Assembly: GCF_000422445.1 (NCBI RefSeq)
Contig: NZ_AULU01000009.1
Span: 62,001 to 126,000, forward strand
Origin: Paenibacillus assamensis DSM 18201
GTDB lineage: Bacteria; Bacillota; Bacilli; Paenibacillales; Paenibacillaceae
DNA: 64,000 bases
Direction: 5' to 3'
Below, in pieces: positions 1 through 9,100 of this stretch. Both the position numbers and the translations under genes were made by a program. The number at the start of each line of letters is the position of its first letter. Within the stretch, counting starts at the first letter, position 1. The notes beneath the pieces are model-generated. The model made no database searches and was not told where the DNA came from. It worked only from the letters and a program-made list of their open reading frames with translations.

Positions 1-211
1 GATCCATCCCCGATTGCTGCGTAAACTTTGCCACGGCATATAAAGCTACATCAATAGGTACTTTTGAATACCACATCACTATTTTGTAATCGTCCAAGCA
101 AACTGTCTCCTCACACGAAGTAGTTCCCCAATGACATACATCCACTCGCCAATCCAATGAAAATCTCAGTTCCCAACGTCCTACTAGCTTAATTGCGTAT
201 AGCCATAACAT
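1..211 (-). CDS. Hypothetical protein, N-terminal part only
   Basis: About 70 codons run off the left edge of the window. The start is the ATG at 211-209, preceded at 226-219 by a full-strength AAGGAGGT ribosome binding site with 7 bases of spacing, so this is very likely a real gene. The visible part begins MLWLYAIKLVGRW and is rich in Trp and Cys, with no signal peptide or recognisable domain. It lies downstream of degS-degU and a small membrane-protein gene, beyond a terminator. In Bacillus the comF locus lies in about this place, so a ComFA-like N-terminus is possible, but nothing in the sequence proves it. Confidence 0.6.
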   Translation of the reverse strand, partial: MLWLYAIKLVGRWELRFSLDWRVDVCHWGTTSCEETVCLDDYKIVMWYSKVPIDVALYAVAKFTQQSGMD

Positions 212-250
212 ATGTGTTACCTCCTTATTTAGCAAAGTCATCTGAGTAAA

Positions 251-297
251 ATAAAAAAGCACACTCGCTCTGATTGCCATCAGGGCGATGTGTGCTT
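251..297 (-). terminator. Rho-independent terminator downstream of the GT-like gene
   Basis: Read on the minus strand, AAGCACAC (297-290) pairs with GTGTGCTT (264-257), with an inner CTGAT/ATCAG pairing, followed by a T-rich tail at 258-251. It ends the transcript of the small membrane-protein gene and separates it from the partial gene at the left edge. The rest of 298-542 shows nothing else I can support. Confidence 0.85.
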
Positions 298-542
298 CAC
301 ATCACTTAAATATTCAAGATATCCATACCAAATGCTCAAGTATGAGATATAAATCTCAACTACCGATTTAACTGGAGTATTCCACCATTCCAACAATTCG
401 TATGTTATTGCGATATGCTTCTAGCTTGAAAGCATCCATTCTGCTCACATTCAATCGACCGTATGAGCAGATGCATGCTTTCATTGCAACTTGAATCCGC
501 TCTCATCGACGCCTGCGGCGTACCCAACGACGCCAGCGCCGC

Positions 543-986
543 CTACACCGTGCTGCCAGCCAAAAAGGGAAGCTTCCGCCAATCATCTTGACGGTGCAAA
601 TAAAGAATGATTTGCGTCTCCTCTGCTTCTTTGGCTTGCTGTAACTCCACGACACGTTCATCACGTGCCTTCACTGTTGATTCGTTCATAACATGACAAA
701 CGACTCCATATCGCCCCATCATGCGATTGACAATCAATAGAGTCTCATCCGTCGATCCGCCATCCAATACCGATATCTCCAAACGCTTGCCTTTGAACCA
801 AGCATACCAACAGTAAGCACGTATAATCCATTCCAAATGACGCTCATCATTTTGCGCAACAATAACAACATGTATCCAAGGTTGCGGACGATTTCCCCGC
901 AGTTTCTTCGTAAGCCGGTGTGCTAGATGAACAGCCACTGCCGCCAATCCGTAGCACAATACGATCCAACCCAACATCGTGATCAT
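543..986 (-). CDS. Small membrane-anchored, glycosyltransferase-2-like protein
   Basis: The start is placed at ATG 986, because AAGGAGGT (1001-994) lies 7 bases upstream; a GTG at 995 falls inside that ribosome binding site. The product is 147 residues. It has one hydrophobic segment at about residues 4-22, a basic stretch, then a segment resembling the nucleotide-sugar-binding start of GT-A glycosyltransferases: a beta strand (HVVIVAQND), a helix, then EISVLDGGSTDETLL, which resembles the family pattern V-D-D-G-S-T-D. The chain ends shortly after, where a full GT2 enzyme would carry its DxD and acceptor parts, so it is probably not a complete enzyme. It follows degU, on the same strand. Function unknown. 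Confidence 0.7.
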   Translation of the reverse strand: MITMLGWIVLCYGLAAVAVHLAHRLTKKLRGNRPQPWIHVVIVAQNDERHLEWIIRAYCWYAWFKGKRLEISVLDGGSTDETLLIVNRMMGRYGVVCHVMNESTVKARDERVVELQQAKEAEETQIILYLHRQDDWRKLPFLAGSTV

Positions 987-1263
987 GCGGCCCACCTCCT
1001 TACTACCAAGTGTATGCCGCGAAATGCGCTACGGTGACGGACAAGCGTCGTCATTTTTCACTTTTTTTCTAGAAGTTGTACACCGCAATCGGAACTACTA
1101 TCATTTGTTTCCTTTGCCCGCCAATTCTAGAAGTGAAATAAATGCATGATACAATGAAACCTCATTCTTAATTTCAGTACATATAATGGCGTGTTCCTGC
1201 CTCTTATCATCGTTCATACGTAACAAATATGTATCGACGATTACATCACATAACCTGCTTCAC

Positions 1264-1986
1264 TTACAATGTCACCCAACCATTTTTGATCGAGTTTATA
1301 ACGGCCTGCGTCCGATCATCAACTTCCATCTTCTGCAGGATGCTACTCACATGGTTTTTGACCGTCTTTTCACTAATAAATAAATATTCACCAATCATCT
1401 TATTGCTCTTTCCTTCCGCCATAAGACGAAGGACTTCAGCTTCTCGACGTGTTAGCGGATTACCTTCAATATGATTAAGTCGAACCCCAGACTCTCTCAC
1501 AACATCTTCATCCATAATGCCGCGCTCATCCAACAACGTCATACGACGCAACTGCTGAATCAACTTACCTGTCACTTTTGGGTGAATAAAAGCATGGCCT
1601 GCAACAACGGAGCGAATAGCATTAATGAGTGAATCGGCTTCCATATCTTTAAGCAGGTAACCGGTAGCACCTTTGCGGAGCGTTTCGAAGACATAACTTT
1701 CATCATCGTGGATCGATAAAATAATGACCTTAACATTAGGGAATATATCTTTCATTCGTTCCGTTGCAACTACTCCATTTTCAACAGGCATGTTAATATC
1801 CATCAATACTACGTCCGGCACCTCGTGGTTGCAAAACTCTAATACCTGTATCCCATCACCGCACTCCCCAATTACTTCCAAATCATCTTCCATATTGAGA
1901 ATGCGTTTCAATCCTTCACGGAACAGCTGATGATCGTCAGCAAGGAGTACTTTGATTGTACTTCTACCCGTCTTACGACTCTCCAT
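1264..1986 (-). CDS. degU: Two-component response regulator DegU
   Basis: This NarL/FixJ-type regulator of 240 residues is the partner of the kinase encoded just upstream. The receiver domain (about residues 11-125) shows the acidic pair DD at 17-18, the phospho-acceptor Asp63 in LMDINMP and Lys113 in LLKDM. The C-terminal LuxR-type helix-turn-helix (about 175-235) contains LTRREAEVLRLMAEGKSN and SEKTVKNHVSSILQKM. In Bacillus, DegU controls exoenzymes, competence, motility and biofilm genes. The ATG at 1986 lies 4 bases after the degS stop, and the ribosome binding site GAGAGGAG sits in the end of degS, implying translational coupling. Confidence 0.95.
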   Translation of the reverse strand: MESRKTGRSTIKVLLADDHQLFREGLKRILNMEDDLEVIGECGDGIQVLEFCNHEVPDVVLMDINMPVENGVVATERMKDIFPNVKVIILSIHDDESYVFETLRKGATGYLLKDMEADSLINAIRSVVAGHAFIHPKVTGKLIQQLRRMTLLDERGIMDEDVVRESGVRLNHIEGNPLTRREAEVLRLMAEGKSNKMIGEYLFISEKTVKNHVSSILQKMEVDDRTQAVINSIKNGWVTL

Positions 1987-1990
1987 ACAC

Positions 1991-3151
1991 TTACTCCTCT
2001 CTCTTTTCTACATTTATTGGTATAAAAAATGATAGTTGAGTTCCCTGATCTCTACTCGATCGAATCTGCATGCGGCCTTCCAGCAACTTTACGCGCTCTT
2101 TCATACCAATGATGCCGAAATGGCCTTGTTCTTTAGAAATAGACTCCAACGATTCCACATTGAACCCTTGGCCGTTATCTTCAACAACAAGTTGAACCTC
2201 ATTCTCCTCGTAGGTCAGTTTACACGACACATAAGAGGGATCGGCATGCTTAGCAGCATTCGTAAACATTTCTTGTACCAATCGGAAAATAGCGGCTTCC
2301 ATAGCCGACTTTAGGCGACGTTCTTGCCCTTTCACTTCCAATATCGTCTTAACTTTCATCTTCTCTTCAAAATCATGCACAAATTTGCGCAACGTTGGGA
2401 CTAACCCCAGATCGTCCAACGTCATAGGTCTTAAATTGAAAATAACTTTTCGAATCTCTTCAAGACCGCCACGCAACTGTGACTTCAAATCTACTATTTC
2501 GTCCTGAACCACTTCAAATTCCTGCTTCGACAGCATTCTTTCTACAATTTCCGTCCTAAGAACTACGTTGGCCAGAGACTGAGCAGGACCGTCGTGTATA
2601 TCACGAGCGATACGTTTACGCTCTTCTTCCTGGGCCAATATAATCTGAAGTCCTAGAAGCTGACGATTTTTGGCTGATTCCAAAATTCTTGTCACCTGTG
2701 TCAGATCACCAGACAAGTAGTCAAGAACTACACTCATTTGAGAACCAATCGTTTCTGCTTTCTCTATGGAAGCATCGACATTGCGCATTCGTTTGGACAG
2801 ATCATCACGGCGCGTCTTCAAATAGTTCTCTTTCTCACGAAAAATCATCAACTCAACCTGATATTGAGTAGCCTTTTCATAAGCGTTCTTGCTGTCTTCC
2901 TCGCTGAATTTGGAGAAGTCACGACTAACTTCAGTTAAACGCGAACGAGCCAGACGAAATTTTCGTTCCAGCTCGTCTACCTTATCACAAATGCGGGCCG
3001 TTTCTTCCATCAGCTCCGTCATTTGATATTGAAGATTAGCAGCCTCATCACGAGCCGCCTTTAGAATTTCATAGATTTGATATTGACTATCCTGCATGAC
3101 TTTCGTGGCATTCTTTATGACACGATCGATTTGGTCGACTTGATGGTCCAC
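1991..3151 (-). CDS. degS: Sensor histidine kinase DegS
   Basis: A soluble HisKA_3-type kinase of 386 residues with no membrane segment, as in Bacillus DegS. Residues 1-180 form a long, strongly helical, probably coiled-coil sensor region. The DHp helix carries the motif ERKRIARDIHDGPAQ, with His186 as the predicted phosphorylation site, followed by the ATPase domain with an N-box (FTNAAKHAD) and the glycine motifs DNGQGF and GIIGMKERV. The start codon is GTG, preceded by AAGGAG and GGAG motifs. It should phosphorylate DegU, whose gene is 4 bases downstream. Confidence 0.95.
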   Translation of the reverse strand: MDHQVDQIDRVIKNATKVMQDSQYQIYEILKAARDEAANLQYQMTELMEETARICDKVDELERKFRLARSRLTEVSRDFSKFSEEDSKNAYEKATQYQVELMIFREKENYLKTRRDDLSKRMRNVDASIEKAETIGSQMSVVLDYLSGDLTQVTRILESAKNRQLLGLQIILAQEEERKRIARDIHDGPAQSLANVVLRTEIVERMLSKQEFEVVQDEIVDLKSQLRGGLEEIRKVIFNLRPMTLDDLGLVPTLRKFVHDFEEKMKVKTILEVKGQERRLKSAMEAAIFRLVQEMFTNAAKHADPSYVSCKLTYEENEVQLVVEDNGQGFNVESLESISKEQGHFGIIGMKERVKLLEGRMQIRSSRDQGTQLSFFIPINVEKREE

Positions 3152-3213
3152 GCGTTCTCCGTCTCCTTGCCTTGAAAAGGGTAGTTGGATCTATCGACCT
3201 TTATCATACCATA

Positions 3214-5904
3214 TCAGCGGATAGTAATGGACTTCGACTTTGGTTCCCAATTTACGGATAGGCCTAATTGTTCGGAAACAAGTCTTAGCGGGACTAAAGT
3301 CCTGCCACTTCGAATGATTGGAGATACTTCCGCAAGCTTACGTTGTCCATTGCTGAAGTATGACTTTTCATTAACCGTTAACTCCAAATAATCGTCTCCA
3401 CGAAGAACTGTCACTTTCTTGGCTCCGTTATCCCAAGTAGCCCGGCCCCCGAATTCGTCCAATATTACTTTGACCGGTACATAGGTTGTACCACTCAACA
3501 CAAGTGGAGACACATCAATTGTCTTCTTCTTGCCATTCACTGTAATCTGTTTGCTGCCAACTGTCAGCTTCATATCTGCCTTCGGCATTGAGATTGTACC
3601 GGCTGGCAGCATAGCTTTCATATTATCAAAAGCAACTTCGCCAACGGAAGCACGCTGCTCTTGACCATCTTCAAGATTAACGACATACAGACGCTTTAAC
3701 GTATAAGGGCCACCACTCTTAATCTCAGACAAATCAACCTTAAGGCTCTTCCATCCATTCCAGTTCAATGTCTTAGCTACATCGACCATATGTGCTTTAC
3801 CGCTGCCATCAATGACTTCAGCACGCAGCCAATTGCTGCTATTATCACTGTACACGTCAAGCGTAAATGAAGTAGGTGCTCCTCCAAGTGAAATACCCTT
3901 GCTGCCATTTACAACGGAATAGGCAAATTTATTGCCAGCACCATTCGTCATATCATAACTAAGTTTTAACACCTTGTCCGATGCACTACGTCCGTCATAA
4001 CCGCCTACAACAGACGTTTGGCCTGCTGTAGTTGCTTTTGGCAATCCAGCAAAGCTTGGAGACAAGGTGGAAGCGTTAAAGTTCTCAATCAGTGTTTCCG
4101 TGCTCTCGGACAATGGAATCATCGTTTTTATACCATCGTAGCTGGCAAACGCATAGCCGATTTTCGCATTCTTATCCACAGCTGTTACATTCAGCACTCC
4201 ATTTTTCACATTGCCTTGGAAGCCTTTGAATTCCCACTTAATAGATTCTGCTGGTACATTCACCGTACTTCCGTCTTTAAGCTTCGCACGTACAGGTACT
4301 GCAACTGAAGTTCCTGCTTGCAGCGGTGCCGTTGAACCAGCAATATACAACGCCTCTAGATCAGTGGCTCCGATAACATCAACGGACAGTGTTTCTTTTG
4401 AATTGCCGGATTGTGCGATAACTTGTCCTTTGCCTGATTTCTTCGCTTCAAAGGATTCTCCGTTCCATGCGAGCACGCTATTTCCAGACTTCCACGCAGC
4501 ATTAAGATTCGTTGCTTCAACCGGATTGTAATATTGGTCATACGCTTTTACCGAATAACTTGCTTGCTGACCAATAAATAATTTCTTGGAACCTGAAAGT
4601 ACCATACCTTTTACTTCACCTTGAGGCGCTGTTGTATACACGCCAATACCGTTAACTACATTTCGCTGAGTTTGGCCGTATTCCGTATTATGCGTCAACG
4701 TAGTGCCCTGTTCAGCTAATGGACGATGTACCATCGTTGTTGATCCGCCACCATCCAAGTTAACTGCCTTCCAACTTCCTAAGCTTACTAGAACATCTTG
4801 CAGCTCTTTAAGTGTTAATCCTTTGCTAGAATCGCTTTTCTCCGCAGTTACCATATAAACAAATCTTCCATCCTTGGAGTAGCCAATAGCAGTTCTCGCA
4901 CGAGACGAGCTACCACTTATATTAGCAATTTCACGAGTATAGCCAGATGCAGCTCCATTCTCCACTAATAGTGTGTGACCGCCTACCATCATGTCGAACT
5001 GATTTGGATTAACCTGCTGGCCCGTTGTCTTAGAAAGCAAATGATAGTCTGCTTTGACTGTAGCACCAACCTGCATATGCTCTCGCATATAGTCTGCTGC
5101 TTTTCCGTGTCCGCGGATAATAAATCCGTCCTCCGGCACAACGATAGGCAAACCACCTTTATCGCCGAATTCCACTACAACCCCATCGCGCACAAGCGCT
5201 TCTGTTGCGGTTGTAGAACTGTTTTTAGGTCGCTCCTTATTTTTCCAAGCACTCGTGTAAATGTACATTTTGTTTACGTGACTGTACGAGTTATCCGGTT
5301 CCATCATATATGTTGTTTTATTTATACCTGCAAGTGGGAACGTGGCACCACTGTCGCTTGTAACGTTACCCTCGAACGTATAATGATCAATACTCGGCTT
5401 ACGATCTTTGGACAAGCCAAAAGCGTACATCCCAATAAGCTCAGATGGACTGGTAATCATCTGGCCCCCAGAGATTTGAGCGCCCATTGGTGCCCCTTCT
5501 CTCTTCATATCGTAATAGTCGCCATTAACAGCGGCAACCGCTCCATTTTCCTTCGCCATACCCGATACATTTTGATGGGTATTCAATTTATTCTCTTTTC
5601 CGGTCATGACATCAAGCTTCACATATGGATTGCTCAAATCAGCACGCAAGACATGAATGTTCGTCTTGGACTTGTATTTATATTGCTGGCGCAGCACACC
5701 TGAAGTTACAATCTCTTCAGACGTTTTAGTCATGGATGAATTTGCTCGTAATGGTTGAGTCTGATACTGCTCTTCTGTTGGACTATCTGCATACGCAGTC
5801 AACCCAGCTGCTCCATTCATCGTCACTAGCATGGCTGTACTGATAAGGAACACCATCCATTTTGAATGACGAGTTGTGCGTACTTGCGTTGTTGCTTCTG
5901 TCAC
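3214..5904 (-). CDS. Secreted phosphodiester glycosidase family protein with Cu-amine-oxidase-like C-terminus
   Basis: An exported protein of about 896 residues. A basic N-region and hydrophobic segment (MVFLISTAMLVTM) are followed by a likely signal peptidase site near TAYA-DS. The first third is a NAGPA-type (DUF2233) phosphodiester glycosidase domain, marked by AVNGDYYD and by NLDGGGSTTMV. A middle region of beta-rich, Ig-like and carbohydrate-binding-like modules follows. The last 110 or so residues are a Cu-amine-oxidase-N-like stalk domain (GTTYVPVKVILDEFGG, SGRTLVPLRLVSEQLG), a module common on Paenibacillus surface proteins. The GTG at 5904 is preferred because GGGGAGTG lies 8 bases upstream; ATG 5943 lacks a ribosome binding site. 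It ends 62 bases before degS without a clear terminator between. The natural substrate is unknown. Confidence 0.8.
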   Translation of the reverse strand: MTEATTQVRTTRHSKWMVFLISTAMLVTMNGAAGLTAYADSPTEEQYQTQPLRANSSMTKTSEEIVTSGVLRQQYKYKSKTNIHVLRADLSNPYVKLDVMTGKENKLNTHQNVSGMAKENGAVAAVNGDYYDMKREGAPMGAQISGGQMITSPSELIGMYAFGLSKDRKPSIDHYTFEGNVTSDSGATFPLAGINKTTYMMEPDNSYSHVNKMYIYTSAWKNKERPKNSSTTATEALVRDGVVVEFGDKGGLPIVVPEDGFIIRGHGKAADYMREHMQVGATVKADYHLLSKTTGQQVNPNQFDMMVGGHTLLVENGAASGYTREIANISGSSSRARTAIGYSKDGRFVYMVTAEKSDSSKGLTLKELQDVLVSLGSWKAVNLDGGGSTTMVHRPLAEQGTTLTHNTEYGQTQRNVVNGIGVYTTAPQGEVKGMVLSGSKKLFIGQQASYSVKAYDQYYNPVEATNLNAAWKSGNSVLAWNGESFEAKKSGKGQVIAQSGNSKETLSVDVIGATDLEALYIAGSTAPLQAGTSVAVPVRAKLKDGSTVNVPAESIKWEFKGFQGNVKNGVLNVTAVDKNAKIGYAFASYDGIKTMIPLSESTETLIENFNASTLSPSFAGLPKATTAGQTSVVGGYDGRSASDKVLKLSYDMTNGAGNKFAYSVVNGSKGISLGGAPTSFTLDVYSDNSSNWLRAEVIDGSGKAHMVDVAKTLNWNGWKSLKVDLSEIKSGGPYTLKRLYVVNLEDGQEQRASVGEVAFDNMKAMLPAGTISMPKADMKLTVGSKQITVNGKKKTIDVSPLVLSGTTYVPVKVILDEFGGRATWDNGAKKVTVLRGDDYLELTVNEKSYFSNGQRKLAEVSPIIRSGRTLVPLRLVSEQLGLSVNWEPKSKSITIR

Positions 5905-6125
5905 TTTCGATTCACTCCCCAAAGTAGTCGCGGCTTCTCCCATTCTAAATTACGCTTGAGCCACTCATTTCGATTACCTTTTAATCCTCTTTCTCCTGCC
6001 AAGAGTATTCAGTTATATGTATACTCTACTATATTCATAGTTATAGACTCCTAAATTCCATAAAAAGTTTCGTCTACTTTTCTGTATTTACTAACCATAT
6101 CAATATGAATCTAGCAAAAATGCAC

Positions 6126-6167
6126 AAAAAAGCTAGCAGAATGAAAGGGCTTCAAACTGCTAGCTTT
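6126..6167 (-). terminator. Terminator of the 1453-residue SLH protein gene
   Basis: On the minus strand AGCTAGCAG (6166-6158) pairs with CTGCTAGCT (6139-6131), 9 perfect base pairs, followed by a run of T. Confidence 0.9.
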
Positions 6168-6173
6168 AGTTGG

Positions 6174-9100
6174 CTACATGTATTGTATTTTCTCAAGCAT
6201 ACGTCTGATCATCGATGTAGCTTGTGCACGAGTCGCTTTCGTACGAACTCCGAACGTATTTTGGCTCATTCCTTGAATGATACCTGCCTCCAACGCCTGA
6301 GCAACGGTATTTTTGGATTTGGAAGCGAACTGACCACGATCACTGAATCGAGCGAAATAGCTATCTACAGACTTCGAGAGCTGTTGTGTATAGCCTGCCG
6401 TCTTCATCGCACGGATCATCATCATGGACATGTGCTCACGAGTAATTGGATCATTTGGTTTAAATGTTCGATCTTCATATCCTAAAATGATGCCTGCTTT
6501 AACTGCTGCTCCTATGTAAGGTGCATCAGCATGGTTTCTGGATACATCCTTGAAGCTACTAACTTGGTTCGGATCACCTTTTAGACCTAAGCCCCGCGCA
6601 ATCATTACCGCAAACTCAGCACGAGTCACGCTTCGATCTGGTTGGAACTGGTTGCCTGAAGCTGCATCCGCTATAAATCTCCCGGCTAGTGCATTAATAT
6701 CCCCTGCAGCCCAATGTCCAGCTGTATCTGAGAATGATCTCGTACTGTTAACAACAGCAATACGCTCATTGCTTGGTGCTTGGCTTTGAAGAACATGAGC
6801 ACCTTGCTCAGACTTAATCTGAGTTGGCACATAGCCTAAACGCACGGCTAGAGAATCAAGCATAACTGCAATCGTTTTATTTTTATCAAGTGCAGTACTA
6901 GAGCGATAGTTAATGTGTGTTTTCACTTGAACATCAATCGCCTTAACTGATGGAACAGTCGTAAACGCAGATACATTGAAATCATGTACCCCTGTCACAT
7001 CCTGCCCAGACTCTTTCGTCAACCAGCTTGAATACAACGAAGATTGACCTGTTTGCTTCTCAACTTGAAGCAACAACGTTGCACTTGAAGCAGAAGTATT
7101 CAGCTGATTCGAAATAGTTTGCATCGGCAGATCACGAAGTGCAATGGTGTACATCCAGTCTCCGTATCGCACACCAATTTTAAGATCTTTACCCGCACTC
7201 ATGACTTCCTCAATTGGCTTGAGCGGAATTGCTACCATTGCTGCTTTCTCACTTGTCGGCACATCAACTACAACCGTATTCAATCCTTTTTGGATCGCGT
7301 ACTCCATAGAGGACTTCCAGTGGTCCTGCTTGACTGTATATTTGTTTGTGTGCTGCTTATTACGTGACATATCTATGTTCTTAGTTGTTGCTTCCGTCTT
7401 AACTAACAACACTTTGGATAAGAACAATGTATAAGCAGCTTCTTCTGTGTTTGCAGGCTGACCGGCAGACGGAGAACCACCATTCCCACCACTAGTGGAC
7501 CCTAGACTTAGATCAAAATTAGAGAAACTACGAATTTTATTTCCGCTCATGTCTGTGAGTGGGTATGCATATGGAGCACTGTACGTTAATTTAATGGATT
7601 GTGCATTACTAATTGCACTAAACAACGTTAGGGTTACCGTCGTGTTGTTAACTCGAACCGAACGGATGGACTCCGTCTTGTTATCTACACGCAGCGAGAA
7701 ACTCGTTTGTGCCGGTACAGAGAGATTATCCAACTGCTTAGAGAATTCCAATGTCACGGTATCTCCGCTCACATAAGCTTTGTTCAGCTGAGGCTGACTC
7801 GTATCTGTTTGATTCCCAACTTTAATAACGCTAAACTCTGGTGCCTGATTACCTGCCAAATCCACAAGCCTTACCAGACCAGGTACATACGATAAAGTGA
7901 CTAGGTCATTACGATTGGAAACAGATGACTTTAACGTCAAAATAACCTGATTACTTCGAACTTCAATTTTATCAACATAGCGAGCTTTATCATTAACCAG
8001 TACCGAGTAATGGCTCTTCATCGGAAGCATATCCGGTCTTAGCCCTTCATTATAAGTAAGAATAACTTTTCCACCATCTACATGAGTAGATACTAGAATT
8101 GGAGCCTTAGTATCAACCGCATTACGTAAATATAGCGGACCAAATCCTGCAATATTCGCATCGTACTTATCTTTAAGCGGATAGGTTCCTGGCTGATATT
8201 CTACCGTTACAACTTGTCCATCCGCGACAGAAATCCCAAGCGTTAATATTAATGTTGAGCTAAGTCCACCTTGGATAGAAGTTGGGGTGTACGCAATTCC
8301 ATCAACGATAACTTTAAACTGAGATGTTGCTCGAGAGTCAATTTCTTTTAGTGATTCATTAAAGTTAATCTGAATAATTGCCCCTGTAACAGTTGCGCCC
8401 GAAATTCGAGACATTGATTCTTCTATCTTGTTAGTAACATCTCGATTGGAAATACTAGCTACACGATTTCCATTCCGATCTCTTAGCGGAATAATTCCTT
8501 GCGTGTAGGATACTCTAATAACTTGTCCAATAGCCACTCCACTCTGAAGCTGAATGTTTACCTTGTTTCCGTATATTAAAATTCCCGATATTGGACGAGC
8601 TTCATCATTGACCATCACCTTGAAGCTATCTACGTAAGGTGTGCTGCTGCTGTCCAAATCTTTATTATAAGTCAATTCAATCGTATTCGACTTCGACATT
8701 ACGATAGATTCCAACGTTGGTGCTACCGTATCTGGAACCAATGTAGTAAAGCGCCATGCATTTGAAATGCCTGGATATGAATTCCCGGCCAAGTCTTTTA
8801 CCGCATCCTTACCAACATCTACAGTATAGTTGGTACCAGAAGCTAAGAGAGAACGTGGTTTAATCCGAACTACACGTTTGTTAGCAGAATCAACACGAAC
8901 ATCAATAGGTACACTATAGCTACCGCTTCGTTTTAATGTGATACTTCCGCTACCCAACTGAACATCCTTACTCATCGTCATCACAAGCTCTGTATTCAAC
9001 GGAACATTCCGTGACTGGTCACTTGGAGACACATAAGAAATCGCAGGTGGACTTGTGTCAGCTGATACCTTAAACGTCCATGTGTTTCTAGTATGAATAC

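Noticed and set aside
1068..1135. Direct repeat TTCTAGAAG between degU and the small membrane-protein gene
   Set aside because: Two copies about 60 bases apart, self-complementary and short; it could be chance and has no known reader.
4975..5703. 242-codon plus-strand frame opposite the phosphodiester glycosidase gene
   Set aside because: It lies wholly antisense to a well-supported secreted protein, has no ribosome binding site and an implausible composition.
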